A stretch of DNA of 64,000 nucleotides from Gnetum montanum. Lineage: Eukaryota; Streptophyta; Gnetopsida; Gnetales; Gnetaceae. The first letter of the stretch is position 1. Every line of letters starts with the position of its first letter. The notes beneath the pieces are model-generated. The model had not been told where the DNA came from, did not search any database, and worked only from the letters and a program-made list of their open reading frames with translations. Location of the stretch: positions 734,648 to 798,647 of the forward strand of contig MNCI01000556.1 of the NCBI GenBank assembly GCA_015680685.1, read 5' to 3'. Position numbers and translations under genes: made by a program. Positions 33,031 through 44,209 of the stretch are shown one piece after another.

Positions 33031-34946
33031 GTTGTGTCTTGGCTGGTGCCGGCACCAGCCATGGTTTCAGGAGGCGCCACGGGTGCCTTCTTGTTCTTAG
33101 TCTTTGTACCCTTAGTCATCGCAGCTACTATCGTTGTCGTTGCTTTACCTTTGTCTTTGCTCTTGTTGTGTGCGTTCTTGTAGGCGACATACGCCAGGTC
33201 CTTGCTGGCCTCCACAGCATCTTGGATGCTTTTAGATTGAGCGAAGGCCTGGTGTAGAGAGTTGGGGGAAAGATAATATAGCTTTAACTTAATAAAGTGG
33301 TTGACTGCTCCCTTGAAAATAGCGAGCAGATGTGAGTCCGCGATCGGCTCGCAGATCTCATTCAAGGTAGCATTCCAGCGCTGTATGAACTTTTGGATGG
33401 GCTCGAGTGGGTCTTGTTTCACCCCCATGGGCTGATCCAATGTGACTTCTAGTTTCAAGTTGTATTTGAAGCGGGTCACAAATTGGGTCAGCAGCTCTTC
33501 CAGGGTTGAGATGGAAGAGCGTGGGAGGGCTCGGTACCAATCCAAAGCTTTCCCTGTTAGAGACATTGCAAAGACTCGGATGATGGTGTGTGGCCACTGT
33601 TGCAACAACAAGGACTCAGACCTAAACGTGACCAAGTGAGAATTGGGATCTCCCTCCCCATTGTAATTAGTAAAATGAGGTAGGGACATCCTGGGCGGCA
33701 ACGACAGCATAGGGACCGCTGGACTAATCGGATCATCCTGGTAAAAGTCCATGATTTGAATGGTATCAAAACCAGCGGCTTTGAGGCGTCAAACCTCCTC
33801 GGTGAGAGTCTGTATAAGCTGGAAGGCCTAGTCTAGACCTGTTGATGGAGGTGTCTGTGCAGAAGGCATAGGAGGTTGGACTGGGAGGGCGGCACTAGGG
33901 AATGGAAACGCTAGGAGAGGTTGGCTAGCTGCTTGTGGAGTGGGGATCCCCGCAGGTAGAGGGGCCTGTGAAGACCACCACCCATTGGTTTGCGAAGAGG
34001 GGTTAGCCATTGCTTGCTACGTAAGATAAGGATAGAGATACTGCGGAACCACTTGTGGAACTTGCGTTGCAGGTGCAACGGAGGGTTGCACAACATACAG
34101 CGCAGACTAGTTGTGTTGCGCTACAGGGTTGGCCCACTGACCGACGGCAGGCTGTTGGAGGTATGTTTGTGGCTGAACAGCTGTGGTGATCTGTTGAGTT
34201 GGAGGGGGCGGGAGCGGTAAAGTCTGTACTGGGTGAGTTGTTGATATGGTGTGAGGTTGTATCTGAGGGATGAAATGGGTCGCGGTGGTTGCCGGAACCA
34301 CCGCTGGAATGCTGAGTACTCGTGATGATGCGACCGCCCCCATATTATTGTGGGGCACTTGCCCTTGCAGCCCAGATGGCTGCATAGTGGCTTGTGGAAT
34401 GATGGGGACATGCATCTGTATGGTTACGGCTGAGTCAAGAGGAGCGGCCTCTCCATTGAAGGGAAACATGGGATTTACGTACATGTGGGGGCTCAGAGTA
34501 TGGAACGAATGTTCCGACTGGGCTGCCAATTTGTCCTCTTCCTCCTCCCCATTCTGGGGTTCCACCATAGCCTATGCAGCCTAGCTCTTGGCCATGACCA
34601 ACTGTGTGATAAGTTCGTGTTGGTGTTCGGTCAAGGGAATAATGTCGTAAGCCGTTGGTTTGAAATCATGGCCCCCTCGGTGGACCACCTCAAAGTTTCG
34701 TTTCGCTTCGACCTCGGCTCGGCTAAGAGCCAGCTTCGCCTGTATCTTAACACATATAAAGTTGTATTCTTCAGGGGTTATGACCGTGAAGACGAGCTCT
34801 TTTCCCTGAAGTCTCAATGATCGGTGCAATGGCCCTTGAGATCTTGTTGCACCAGGAGCTGGTCTGGTGACTGCGATAGGGTTCACAGATGTGGCACCCA
34901 AATCGACAAGGACCATGGCGGTTGTGGTCATGTACAAGGAATCCAT
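32955..34946 (-). pseudogene. N1 gag (capsid part)
   Basis: ATG at 34,946 (MDSLYMTTTAMVLVDLGATS), paralleled by N2 at 39,804. The first 350 residues are proline- and glutamine-rich low complexity. The capsid block at 33,750-33,300 reads IMDFYQDDPISPAVPM, SLPHFTNYNGEGDPNSHLVT, FAMSLTGKALDWYRALP and LEELLTQFVTRFKYNLKLE, the usual plant gypsy Gag pattern. A lysine-rich stretch follows. The ORF ends at TAA 32,955 (STRPCL), where N2 ends too (NIRPHL), while the homologous protein continues in the -1 frame. Stops at about 34,575, 34,105, 34,015 and 33,825 break the frame. Confidence 0.85.
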
Positions 34947-35165
34947 TGAGCAATGAGCTTAACGATAACTGGTAATCAGATCTAAGAAATGGCTGGCAAC
35001 AAAAGCAGAAATAGGCTTTCTACCCTGTAGGATTCCAAAGAAATTGTCCTTGCGACCGATCTATACCACACGATTTTCCGTACACTTCCCTAGAGGTATT
35101 ACGTCTACGGTTTAGGGTATGGATTGCTAACAGGGCTACCCAAAATATTCGGATCGAAGCCTAGG

Positions 35166-35182
35166 CCCTCCTTCTAGCACTA
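35166..35182 (-). promoter_or_regulatory. N1 primer-binding site (tRNA-Asn type)
   Basis: Minus-strand TAGTGCTAGAAGGAGGG is two transitions from TGGCGCTAGAAGGAGGG, the complement of the 3' end of plant tRNA-Asn(GUU). Tat elements are known to use tRNA-Asn. It lies six bases inside the 5' LTR. Confidence 0.85.
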
Positions 35183-35188
35183 GAAAAC

Positions 35189-36770
35189 TGTAACGACGGA
35201 AAACGTCGGTAGCTAGAAAATGCCAAACAAAATCCCGCGTACACAGTTTTAACCACGAATCTGTGCGAGGGCTATGCTGGAAAAAAAAATGAATCCGTGG
35301 CGCCCTGAACAGTCTTGTCGATTAGACAGGGACTTACTAATCAGTAAACCGATGAAGATAATGAATATCTCGTGGAACGATCTGATTCGAAGAATCGCAA
35401 AATGAGGGGAAAACAACGTAGACAAATTGTAACGATGATAACACTAAACACGATAAGAGGAGGCTAACACAAGAGAAACATGTAGTTTCAAGATCTACGC
35501 TTTGACTTGAAAAATGTATATTTTGTATATCACATTACACTGGGTAGATCCTGATTACTCGATGTAAGGCAAGCACAAAACAACAAGAAAACTGTCCAAA
35601 CAGAAATCCGATCTACCTCGTGGGCCAAAGCTGGGATGCAAGGAAGGTCAAGCTCTGACTTCTATCGATCAACTGTTTCTGACCAATAAAGCCTGCAAAC
35701 CATGCAAGATGATCCCACGATCTTGGATCTGCTTCTTTCGCCTTAGGTAGTTTCTGTTTAGGACCGCCAATGATCGCTAATGGAGAAAGCTATGTCTTCC
35801 CCAAAAGAACGATTACTCTTGTTGCCAATGCTCAAAGTGAACTGTGCTCTGTTTCTGCCGAAAGGTGATGCTATCAACAAATTGCCAAAGTGCTGCTCTC
35901 TCTGTCTCTGCTTAAAGTGATAAGTGCTCCTGTGCTCAGAAGAAATCCCCCCTTCTTTGATTTGCCAGCCGGGGTATTTATAGGCTGCGACGTCCTATGG
36001 GAAAGGTGCAACTCTGATGACGTGTGTCCCGAATGTTTCAAGTATGGTTGGCCTGACCATTTTTGTGTCAAACTTTGTGACTACGCACAATACGCTTCTT
36101 TTCATATTGTGCGTATAAAGAACAGATGCGCGTCGGGCATGTTTCAGCTATCTTTGGGTTATATTACGCTCATTCGCGCTGCATTGCGTGCACGAGCGTA
36201 ACATAACATGGAAACAATAGATTCAAGCTGTTTTACGCTCGCTTATGCAGCCACGCATAATAAAGCATAAATGATGTCTAGCTTGGCGATGCAATACGCT
36301 ATGATACGCTACGTTGCGTAATGAGCGTATGATGAGCAATCCGCACGCCAAGAGAAAAGGGTTGATCTGTTGCACTTTCCTAGACTTTGCCTTTGACTGT
36401 TTTGGAGCTCCTTACGCTGTCGTGCGTAACAGAGCGTAAAACTGGCCTTGAACAAAAGACTTAGCAAAATATACGAGAAGTTGCATATTACTCTGCTTAA
36501 GCCTCTCCCCATGCCGAAGTAACTAGCCTTCTAATGCCGGACTATGTTTAAGTAGAATCATGCTAAGCACCATTACGCTACGTCGCGTGATATAGCGTAA
36601 ATAGAGAAGACATAGTAAGATTAGGAATTTGCATAGGAAGTTGAAGATTTGATGCTACGCGCCTCTTGGTGTTGCTCTATCTTATTCTCCCTTCTGGAAT
36701 TCTGACATGCACCCTTGCCTGAATTGTGAATCTTTGCCTGAGGCTTACTCGCAATTTTCACGGTGTTTCA
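35189..36770 (-). repeat. N1 5' LTR
   Basis: 1,582 bp, TGTAACGAC...GGTGTTTCA on the plus strand, same length as its partner at 19,327. The minus-strand TATAAATA at 35,975-35,982 is the likely promoter of the genomic RNA. The U3 has the same TACGC/GCGTA array. The end is followed by the CAAAC duplication. Confidence 0.92.
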
Positions 36771-36775
36771 CAAAC
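36771..36775. repeat. N1 target-site duplication, right copy (CAAAC)
   Basis: Identical to 19,322-19,326, joining the two halves of A2 reverse transcriptase. Confidence 0.85.
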
Positions 36776-37210
36776 AATCCACTGCTAGAAAATGCTAACG
36801 ATAAGACATTGGAAGGTTGTAGGAACATTGTATAGACCAAATGGCATCTTTCAAAATGCAAAAGTTTGTAAGGCACTTGTGGATGTTGTTTTGGCCTAAT
36901 CCTTTGGCATGATCTAAATTTGGTTATAGCCACTATAACCATACAAAAAGTTGTAATAGCAATGCCAGAGATGGTGTTCAAGACTTGATTCACATATGAC
37001 AATGGAAAATGATCTTTGAACATCATCATGTTTAATAGCCTAAAGTTGATGCAGATCCACCACTTACCACCTTTCATTGGCATGATCACAAGTAGATGAA
37101 CCCAATCACTATTCACAAGGGGATAGATGAACCTTGCCTTGAGGAGTTATTCAATCTCCTCCTTGATGATCTATTTTAATTTGGGATTCAATTGTCATTG
37201 AGGCTATCTC
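36776..37210 (-). pseudogene. A2 reverse transcriptase, N-terminal half
   Basis: Reading minus: DWVHLLVIMPMKGGKWWICI, INFRLLNMMMFKDHFPLSYV and NQVLNTIS, then a frameshifted continuation to FSSSGLF at the N1 border. It aligns with A1 RT at 317-598. The catalytic FMDD is on the other side of N1, at 19,298-19,315. Confidence 0.8.
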
Positions 37211-37958
37211 TTTAGCATGATAGATGGATTGGTATAGATGTGATTTTGGAAATATTTAAGAATTATTATAGTGAGTCTAGGATATGACCAAGCAAAGGCT
37301 ATTAGGCATTTTTTGACCATCTTCAACACCATCTTTTTCTATTTAGGATCAAGGCTAGCATTGATTATTAACGATTTACCATTTTTTTGAAAAATAATAC
37401 TTCATGCCAGTATGCAGAGTTTTTAACTCTAGGGGATTTTTCTTGAAACTTTTAGGGATTTCTAGCTCTTCCTAGTAAGTTTCATTAGGTTTATCATCTG
37501 ACAGTTAGTGATGAACTTGCTCCAGTTCATCTATGCTTGCTACATAGGCACTAGTTAAAGTCTTAGTGGGTTCCATGCAAAGTGTGTTGCTTTTAAGATT
37601 AGTTGTTAGCCACTAGGTACCCTCCTACTTTCTGGCTACTACGTATAAGCACCTTTGAATTTCAGACTTGTTTGTAGTTTGTTTACATGTTTTGATTGAT
37701 GTGCTTTTGATAGACCATAATTTCTACACACAGTTGCACCATGTATCACTATACGTGATGCATGGAACTTTCTTCCTCTTGATCTTTTCAAATGCATTTT
37801 CCTTGGAAACTTTTAGGGAAAGCTCTCAGATTCCCAAGCATGCATCAATAGTGCTTAGCCAAGCCCTTCCCATGATGATTGGTAAGTTCTCTTTATAATT
37901 ATCAACATAGATTACCAGAAAAATAGCAAGATAAAATGACCCACAAACAATGGTCATA
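37211..37958 (-). pseudogene. A2 protease-RT linker and protease C-terminus
   Basis: Decayed pol sequence. The part near 37,740-37,958 reads DIMTIVCGSFYLAIFLVIYV, then NLPIIMGRAWLSTIDACLGI, matching A1 at 1,220-1,400. N2 entered here, so the rest of protease is at 50,075. Confidence 0.65.
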
Positions 37959-37963
37959 ATATC
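37959..37963. repeat. N2 target-site duplication, left copy (ATATC)
   Basis: ATATC directly before the N2 LTR start; repeated at 50,070-50,074. Confidence 0.85.
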
Positions 37964-39553
37964 TGAAACACTGTAGAAATCATGAATCATCCTAAGGCGA
38001 AGATTCACGATTCAGGCGAAAGTTTGCGACAAAAATTCAGAAGACAGAGCAAGGCAAAGAGGCGCGTAGCATCAAGTCTCCAAGTCCCTTACAAATTTTC
38101 ACCTTACTTTGTTTTCTCTCTTTACGCTACATTACGCAACATAGCATAGTGTCGCTTAGCGTAACTCTGTTTAACATAGCCCGATATCAGAAGGTAACTT
38201 ACTTAGGTAATTTTGACGAAGTTTAAAGTTTAAAGACTTGTCGCATATTCTGCTAAGTCTTTTTTTCAGGGCTGAGTTTACGCTCCGTTACATAGAGTAG
38301 TGTAACGAGCTTCAAGGAAAGCAAAGTCAGAGTCCAAGGAAGCATAGCAGATTGATTTCTTCTTTTTGCAGATTGGTCACTTTACGCTCATTACGCTACA
38401 GAGTGTAAGCAAGCGTAATTTATTGTAAAGTTGGCCAATTTTACACTCTACTATGCTTTGCGGCGTAAAGGAGCATAAAACAGCTTGAATCAACTACTCC
38501 CATGCTCTATTATGCTCTGCCACGCGACGCAGCATAAACAAGCATAATACAACGTAAAGCCGGCTAAAATAGTACCCGATACGCGCCTGCCATTCACAAG
38601 CGCAATACACTAATGGGCGTATTGTGCGTAGTGTGCATAATTATGAAGCAACTTTAGCGGAAGTGGTTGACAGTGTACTTTGCCATTTTTTCCAGAAATG
38701 TGATGCGACATGACCAGTTTCAACACAAAGTTTCCCAGTCAACGACATTCTGAAAGTTCGAGACATGTGTCATCAGGGCCATGTCTTCTCCACATGTTGT
38801 CGAACTTATAAATACTCCAGTTGGTGAAGAAACAAAGGAGGCATCTTGGAATTTTGGCAACATCATCTTTTAGCAGAGATAAAGACATTTTCTTGAGCAT
38901 TGGCAGTAGGAGCGATTAGTCCTTTGGCGAAGATGCAGTTCTCTCCATTGGCTATCATTGGCAGTTTTGAGCAGAGACTACTAAAGGCAAAAGAAGCAAA
39001 TCAGAGATCGAAAGATCATCTGGTGTGGCTTGCAAGGTTTATTGATCAGAAACAATTGATCGATAGACGTCAGAGCTTGACCTTCCTTGCATCCCATCTC
39101 TGGCTTACGAGGTAGACCGAGTTTCATTCTGTACTTCTTGTTGAGCAATTTTCTTGTTATTTTATGTATGTCTTGCACAAGATAAGTGAGATTTACCATT
39201 GGAACTTTGTACACACTATTCTCAGTCTTCAAGTCAAAGCATAGATCTTGGAATTGCGCATCCATCTTAAATCTGATCCCCTTTGTCATGTTAACGTCAT
39301 CATTATTTCAATTCATTTACATCATTTTCTACTCCTTTTTCGATTCGTCGAATCAATTTATTTCATGGAATATCCATATACTACACTATTCGTCAATTTA
39401 CTGATTGAGTAAGTCCCTATCTGATCGACAAGACCATTCAGGGCACCGTGTATTTGTTTCCTCCAGCACGGCCCTCGCACGGATCCATGGTTAAGACTGT
39501 GTACACGGGTTTCATTCGGTATTTTCCAGTGATCGATGTTTTTCGTTGTTACA
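37964..39553 (+). repeat. N2 5' LTR
   Basis: 1,590 bp, TGAAACACT...CGTTGTTACA. Reverse complementing the N1 LTR gives the same start (TGAAACACCG) and end. TATAAATA at 38,807-38,814 is the likely promoter. A TACGC/GCGTA-rich U3 lies at 38,100-38,640. The internal plus-strand frames at 38,900 and 39,186 are not genes. Confidence 0.9.
38807..38814 (+). promoter_or_regulatory. N2 LTR TATA box
   Basis: TATAAATA at the position equivalent to the N1 LTR TATA at 35,975-35,982 on the minus strand. Confidence 0.65.
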
Positions 39554-39559
39554 GTTTTC

Positions 39560-39576
39560 TGGGGCTAGAAGGAGGG
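39560..39576 (+). promoter_or_regulatory. N2 primer-binding site (tRNA-Asn type)
   Basis: TGGGGCTAGAAGGAGGG differs at one base from the complement of the tRNA-Asn 3' end and lies six bases after the LTR, as in N1. Confidence 0.88.
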
Positions 39577-39803
39577 CCAGGCTCCAATTCATATTTTTTT
39601 ATGGGTAGCCCTGTAAGCAATCTATACCCGCATCTCTAAAAACGTAAACGTAATACCTCTAGGGAAGTTTATGAAAAATCGTGTGGTGTAGATCGGTAAC
39701 AGTAATGATTCCTTTGGAATCCTACAGGGTAAAAAGCCTAATCGTGATCTTCCTTTTTCATTGCCTTTTAGATCCAGCTTATTTTCATTAATCTATCTGA
39801 CCA

Positions 39804-41822
39804 ATGGATTCTGCATATGCAACCACAGCTGCCATGACCATAACTAATTCGGGTGCCACATCTGTGAATCCCATCGTCACCACCGGACCAGCTTCTGGTG
39901 CCATAGGACCTCAGGGACCGTCGCGTCTTTCGTTGAGATTATAGGGCAAAGATCCTATATTCACCCTCGTGACTCCTAAAGAATATAATTTCATCTACAT
40001 CAAGATCTAGGCAAAGCTTGCCCTTAGCCAAGCCGAGATTGAGGCAAAATGAAATTTTGAGCTGGTCTATAGAGGGGGTTAAGATTTCATCCCTACCACC
40101 TATGACATTATCCCCTTGACTGAGCATTATCACGAACTCCTGACTCAACTAGTTATGGCTAGGAGTCAGGCTACATGGTCCATGCTAGAACCACAAAATG
40201 GGGAAGAGGAGGAAGATGAATTCGTAGCCCAGTCTGAACACGCGGATTCATATCATACTCTCAACCCCCACACATACATAAATCCCCTCTTTCCTTTCAC
40301 CGGGGAAGCAGCCCCTCTCAACTCAGTCACAACCGCCCAAACCCACATTCCTGTCATCCCACAAGTCACCATGCAATCATCCATCTTGCAAGCGCAAATA
40401 CAATCTTAGAATAACACGGGGGTAGCCTCATTGCCACATGTAATTAGCATTTCGTCGATGATACCTGCGTCCACTGTGCCCTATTTCATCCCCCAAGTGC
40501 AACCTCATGCCATGCCTACAACCCGCTCGGTACAAAATCCGATGCAAACCTTTTCGGTGCAACCCTTTGCAAGGCAATAGATCGCCACCACTGTTCAATC
40601 ACAACAATCTATTCAACAACCCACAGCTGGTCAGTGGATCCCGCCGATCTCACATAATCAATCTGCTTTATATGGTGCGCAACCCTTAGCCGCACCTACC
40701 ACCCATGTCCCACAAATAAACCCACAATATCCTTATAATTTCCATCCTACACACCCGGCAATAGCCAATCCCTCTGCTCAACCCAGTGGGTGGTGGTTTC
40801 CACAGACTGCTCCATCCACAGGGATAGCCCCCGTAGCACCAGCCCCTAGCCAAACCATCGCGCAATTCCCATTGCCTGGCATAGCGCTTCCTGTCCAACC
40901 TCTGGCTCCTCCTGTGTAGACTTCTTCATCACCAAGTCTGGATCAAGCCTTTTTACTTATTTAGACCCTCACTAAGGAAGTCAAATGCCTTAAAGCTGCT
41001 GGCTCTGATACCATACAAATCATGGATTTCTATCAAGATGATCCCATCAATCCAGCAGTCCCCATGTTGTCCTTGCCCCTGGGGATGTCTCTACCTCATT
41101 TTACCAAATATAATGGGGAAGGTGATCCCAACTTCCACCTGGTCACCTCTAGGTCTGAATCCTTGCTACTACAATAGTGGCCACATACTATTATACGTGT
41201 CTTTGCAATGTCTCTGGTAGGTAAGGCTTTGGACTGGTATCGAGCCCTCCCTCATTCTTCCATCTCAACCTTAGAAGAACTTCTGACACAATTTGTGACT
41301 CGTTTTAAGTATAATTTAAAACTGGAGGTCACATTAGATCAACTCATGGGGGTGAAACAAGACCCACTCGAGCCGGTCCAAAAGTTTGTACAACGATGGA
41401 GTGCCACTTTGAATGAAATCTGTGAGCCTATCGCGGAAGCCCACTTGCTGGCTATCTTCAAAGGAGCAGTTAACAACTTCATCAAGTCTAAATTGTATTA
41501 CCTCGCCCCTAGCTCCTTGAGTCAGGCTTTTGCCCAAACTAAGAGCATCTAGGATGTTGTAGAGGCTAGCAAAGACCCAGCGTATGTAGTCTATAAAACT
41601 ACTAACAATAAAGGTAAGGACAAAGGTAAAGCAACAACAATGACGGTAGCTGCGCTGGCTGAAGGTGCTAAAAACAAGAACAAGAAGGCACCCACGACGT
41701 CCCCTGAGACCACAGCTAGCGCAAGTAGCACCGGTCAAGACACACCTGCCCCCGAAAAGCACCCCAGCCAAAGCCAAACTTTGAGCGTAAAGATCACTCA
41801 AAATATACGACCCCACCTATAA
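39804..41822 (+). pseudogene. N2 gag (capsid part)
   Basis: Starts MDSAYATTAAM, colinear with N1 Gag. The capsid block at 41,020-41,560 includes MDFYQDDPINPAVPM, MSLVGKALDWYRALP, SISTLEELLTQFVTRFKYNL and LAIFKGAVNNFIKSKLYYL. Several single-base stops interrupt it, each explicable by a C-to-T or G-to-A change. It ends at the same TAA as N1 while the homologous protein continues in the -1 frame. Confidence 0.82.
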
Positions 41823-43606
41823 AACATTCGGAACTGTTGAAACAACTGTTAGGGGGAGGATACATTCAGAATAAGAAGGTATCCGAAGAAGCTCTCCAAT
41901 GTCACAGGTGTCATTGTGAATTGCTGAAGAATCCTTCTTTAGCCCTACCTAATGAACCACCAGTTTCGAGGTCTTTTAGGCTAGACCGTGTTTGTGACTA
42001 CCATCAGTTGTGTGATCACGACATTGATTACTGCTGGGCATTGAAGAACGACATTCAACGCATGATTGACGATGGTTGTCTGAAACTAGACGGTAGTAGT
42101 CCAACCCATCCCGAAAACCAGGCGTTGCATGTGTACAAGGACCCGTTAAATGAAAATAATGCACCATACATAATCAACGTGGTAAGTATGGATAATGAAG
42201 GGAAGGTACCGCCTAAACAACCCTTTGTTTTATGCGTAGCTACTACTTCACCCCAGGGGGCAAGCTCTTCACCAGTAGCTAGCGGCGTCTTGAGGCCACC
42301 CTTTGTTATCCAAGCATCTTGTCCAACTTTAACTCAGCCTCAAGCTAACAGTAAAGCCATGGACACATCCACATCCACTTCTGAGGTGTCTTTTATCCTT
42401 AGGGTACCAAGACCATCGGCTGCCCCTTTTACGCAGGGGCAAGCTTCTAACCAAAACCACCAACCACCACCAAACAAAAAAAAGGAAGGAGATGTGTCAG
42501 TTAATGCTACTAAAAACCACTTTACATTAGGCTTCGCTAAGCCCAGGCCCCTAGCCTCTATCCCTATGCTTGCAACTTATGGGCAAGACAAGGGTATAGA
42601 AACACAGCCACCTCCCCTCGGCAGGAAGAAATACAACCCTCCGACTGACGTTATTCCGCCTCGGGTGATTCGTCTCTTAGGGTGAATGGAAGAAGATAGA
42701 GGGGATAAGCCACCTAGCTGAGAAAGGGACCTCCTCAATACATTTACACAGGTCAAGCAGGCTCTAAAATAGAAGAACACAACGTTGAGCCTCTATGACC
42801 TGCTTATGATATCCCAAAAGCACCGTGAGGCTATGGTACGTATGCTGACATCTATACCAGTGGATGAAGGCTTACCAGCGGAAAAGGAAGTGATACACGC
42901 TGTCATGCTTCCTCCCACCGCTGAGCGACCTAAACCAATCCCTTTGACCTTTCACAATAAATCTATCAAAGACAATCCAGAGAAAGTTCAAGTAATTATA
43001 GAACCCATGTTTCTCACCATCCAGGTTGGTCAATATCGGATCCGGAGAGTGCACGTTGACGATGGCGCGGCTGCGAATGTCCTCCCTTATCCTATAGTGG
43101 ATAAGTTGGGCCTGGTCGACCAGATCAGTCCTACAATGACATCATGCCTAAAGTCGTTCAACGGGGCATGGGTGCAAGTCAAGGGGATAGTGCGTATCGA
43201 ATTTATGGCAGGGGATCAATTCCCAATAGACGCCACATTTCTCATTGTCAAGGAGATGCCGGACTTCAACCTGATCCTAGGGAGGTCCTGGCTAGCCCAA
43301 CTGAGGGTAGTTTCATCACCAATACTTCAAGAGATACACCTCCCTTATGTAGTTGGAGAAGTAGTAATACACGATGATGAAATAACTCCTAGGACTGTCA
43401 ACAACATAGAGGAGGAACGAGGTTCGGAGATCAAGATGCCTGAAGATCAAACTCACATCCGAACTCTCGAACAAACTGAAATGAATGATGATAGCCTAGC
43501 CTGGGCTAACCTACCATTTCAGGAAGGTGGTTTGGAGGAGTTAGATCACAAATCTCCCCGCTCTTATGCATTACTGAACGTAAAGGCCATCAAGAAACAA
43601 TTGTAG
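41750..43606 (+). pseudogene. N2 Gag C-terminal part and aspartic protease
   Basis: The -1 frame enters at PNFERKDHSKYTTPPIKHSE. The zinc-finger-like CDYHQLCDHDIDYCWALK retains the final Cys. A long proline-rich linker ends near 42,685. Protease (42,785-43,606) starts near LYDLLMISQKHREAMVRML. It has the active-site block VHVDDGAAANVLPYPIVDKL and the flap block FNLILGRSWLAQLR, and ends LNVKAIKKQL. It is open over 273 codons apart from the linker stops, so it is among the best-preserved ORFs of this copy. D-D-G-A replaces the usual D-[ST]-G, as in N1. Confidence 0.82.
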
Positions 43607-43854
43607 GCTAGCGATTGATCCGAGTGGTATTTACATGCATCGTTACACTTTCTCTAGTTTTCCATTTACGCTTATCAAATTTGATTGACAGTTTTCTTTA
43701 ATATACATATATGTATTTATGCTTTCTGTCCATTACACTATTTACATTCCTCATTTTACGCCATTTACACTCCTTGACTGTTATTAGTTATATTAGCACA
43801 GTTACGTAGATATGTACATTTTTATCAATTACACTTCCAAACTTATGCAGATGG

Positions 43855-44015
43855 CCCGAAATAGCCTAAAACTAGGGATGGCCCGCAATGGCCTAAAACT
43901 AGGGATGGCCCGCAATAGCCTTAAACTAGCAAAGGGCCGCAACGGCCTAAAACTAGCTAGTCCACTTGTATCTTACACAAACACTATGTGACAACCCGCG
44001 ATGGCCTTAAACTAG
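43855..44015. repeat. N2 tandem repeats between converging genes
   Basis: About five units with core GGCCCGCAAYGGCCTWAAACT, three tightly spaced at 27-bp intervals, mirror the N1 array at 30,768-30,985. They lie between the protease stop and the end of the antisense gene. Confidence 0.7.
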
Positions 44016-44209
44016 CAATTCCATTCTACAGCAACGCAACCTATTCAAAGTCTTTAACAACTCTGCTTACGCTTTGCATAAATAAAGACATAAAACTAAA
44101 AAAGATACAAATAAAATTTAAAATCATACACAAAATCTCGTAAGTAATCTTTCCAACACTCATATTTCCATTGTTCAATTCCATAAATAAAATCGTGCGT
44201 AAAGCACAA

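Larger units (their letters stand above)
19327..36770 (-). mobile_element. N1: full-length Tat-type element with antisense gene
   Basis: Flanked by 1,582-bp LTRs of equal length and a CAAAC duplication; total 17.4 kb. Minus-strand order: 5' LTR, PBS for tRNA-Asn, gag, protease, tandem repeats, an opposite-strand eight-exon gene, RT-RNase H, a second RNase H, integrase, a tandem-repeat 3' UTR, polypurine tract, 3' LTR. The tRNA-Asn PBS, YIDDIA-type RT and second (archaeal-like) RNase H place it in the Tat lineage. The protease-RT interval of 5 kb is reminiscent of the Ogre intron position. Its ORFs carry a handful of stops, far fewer than the host A2. Confidence 0.9.
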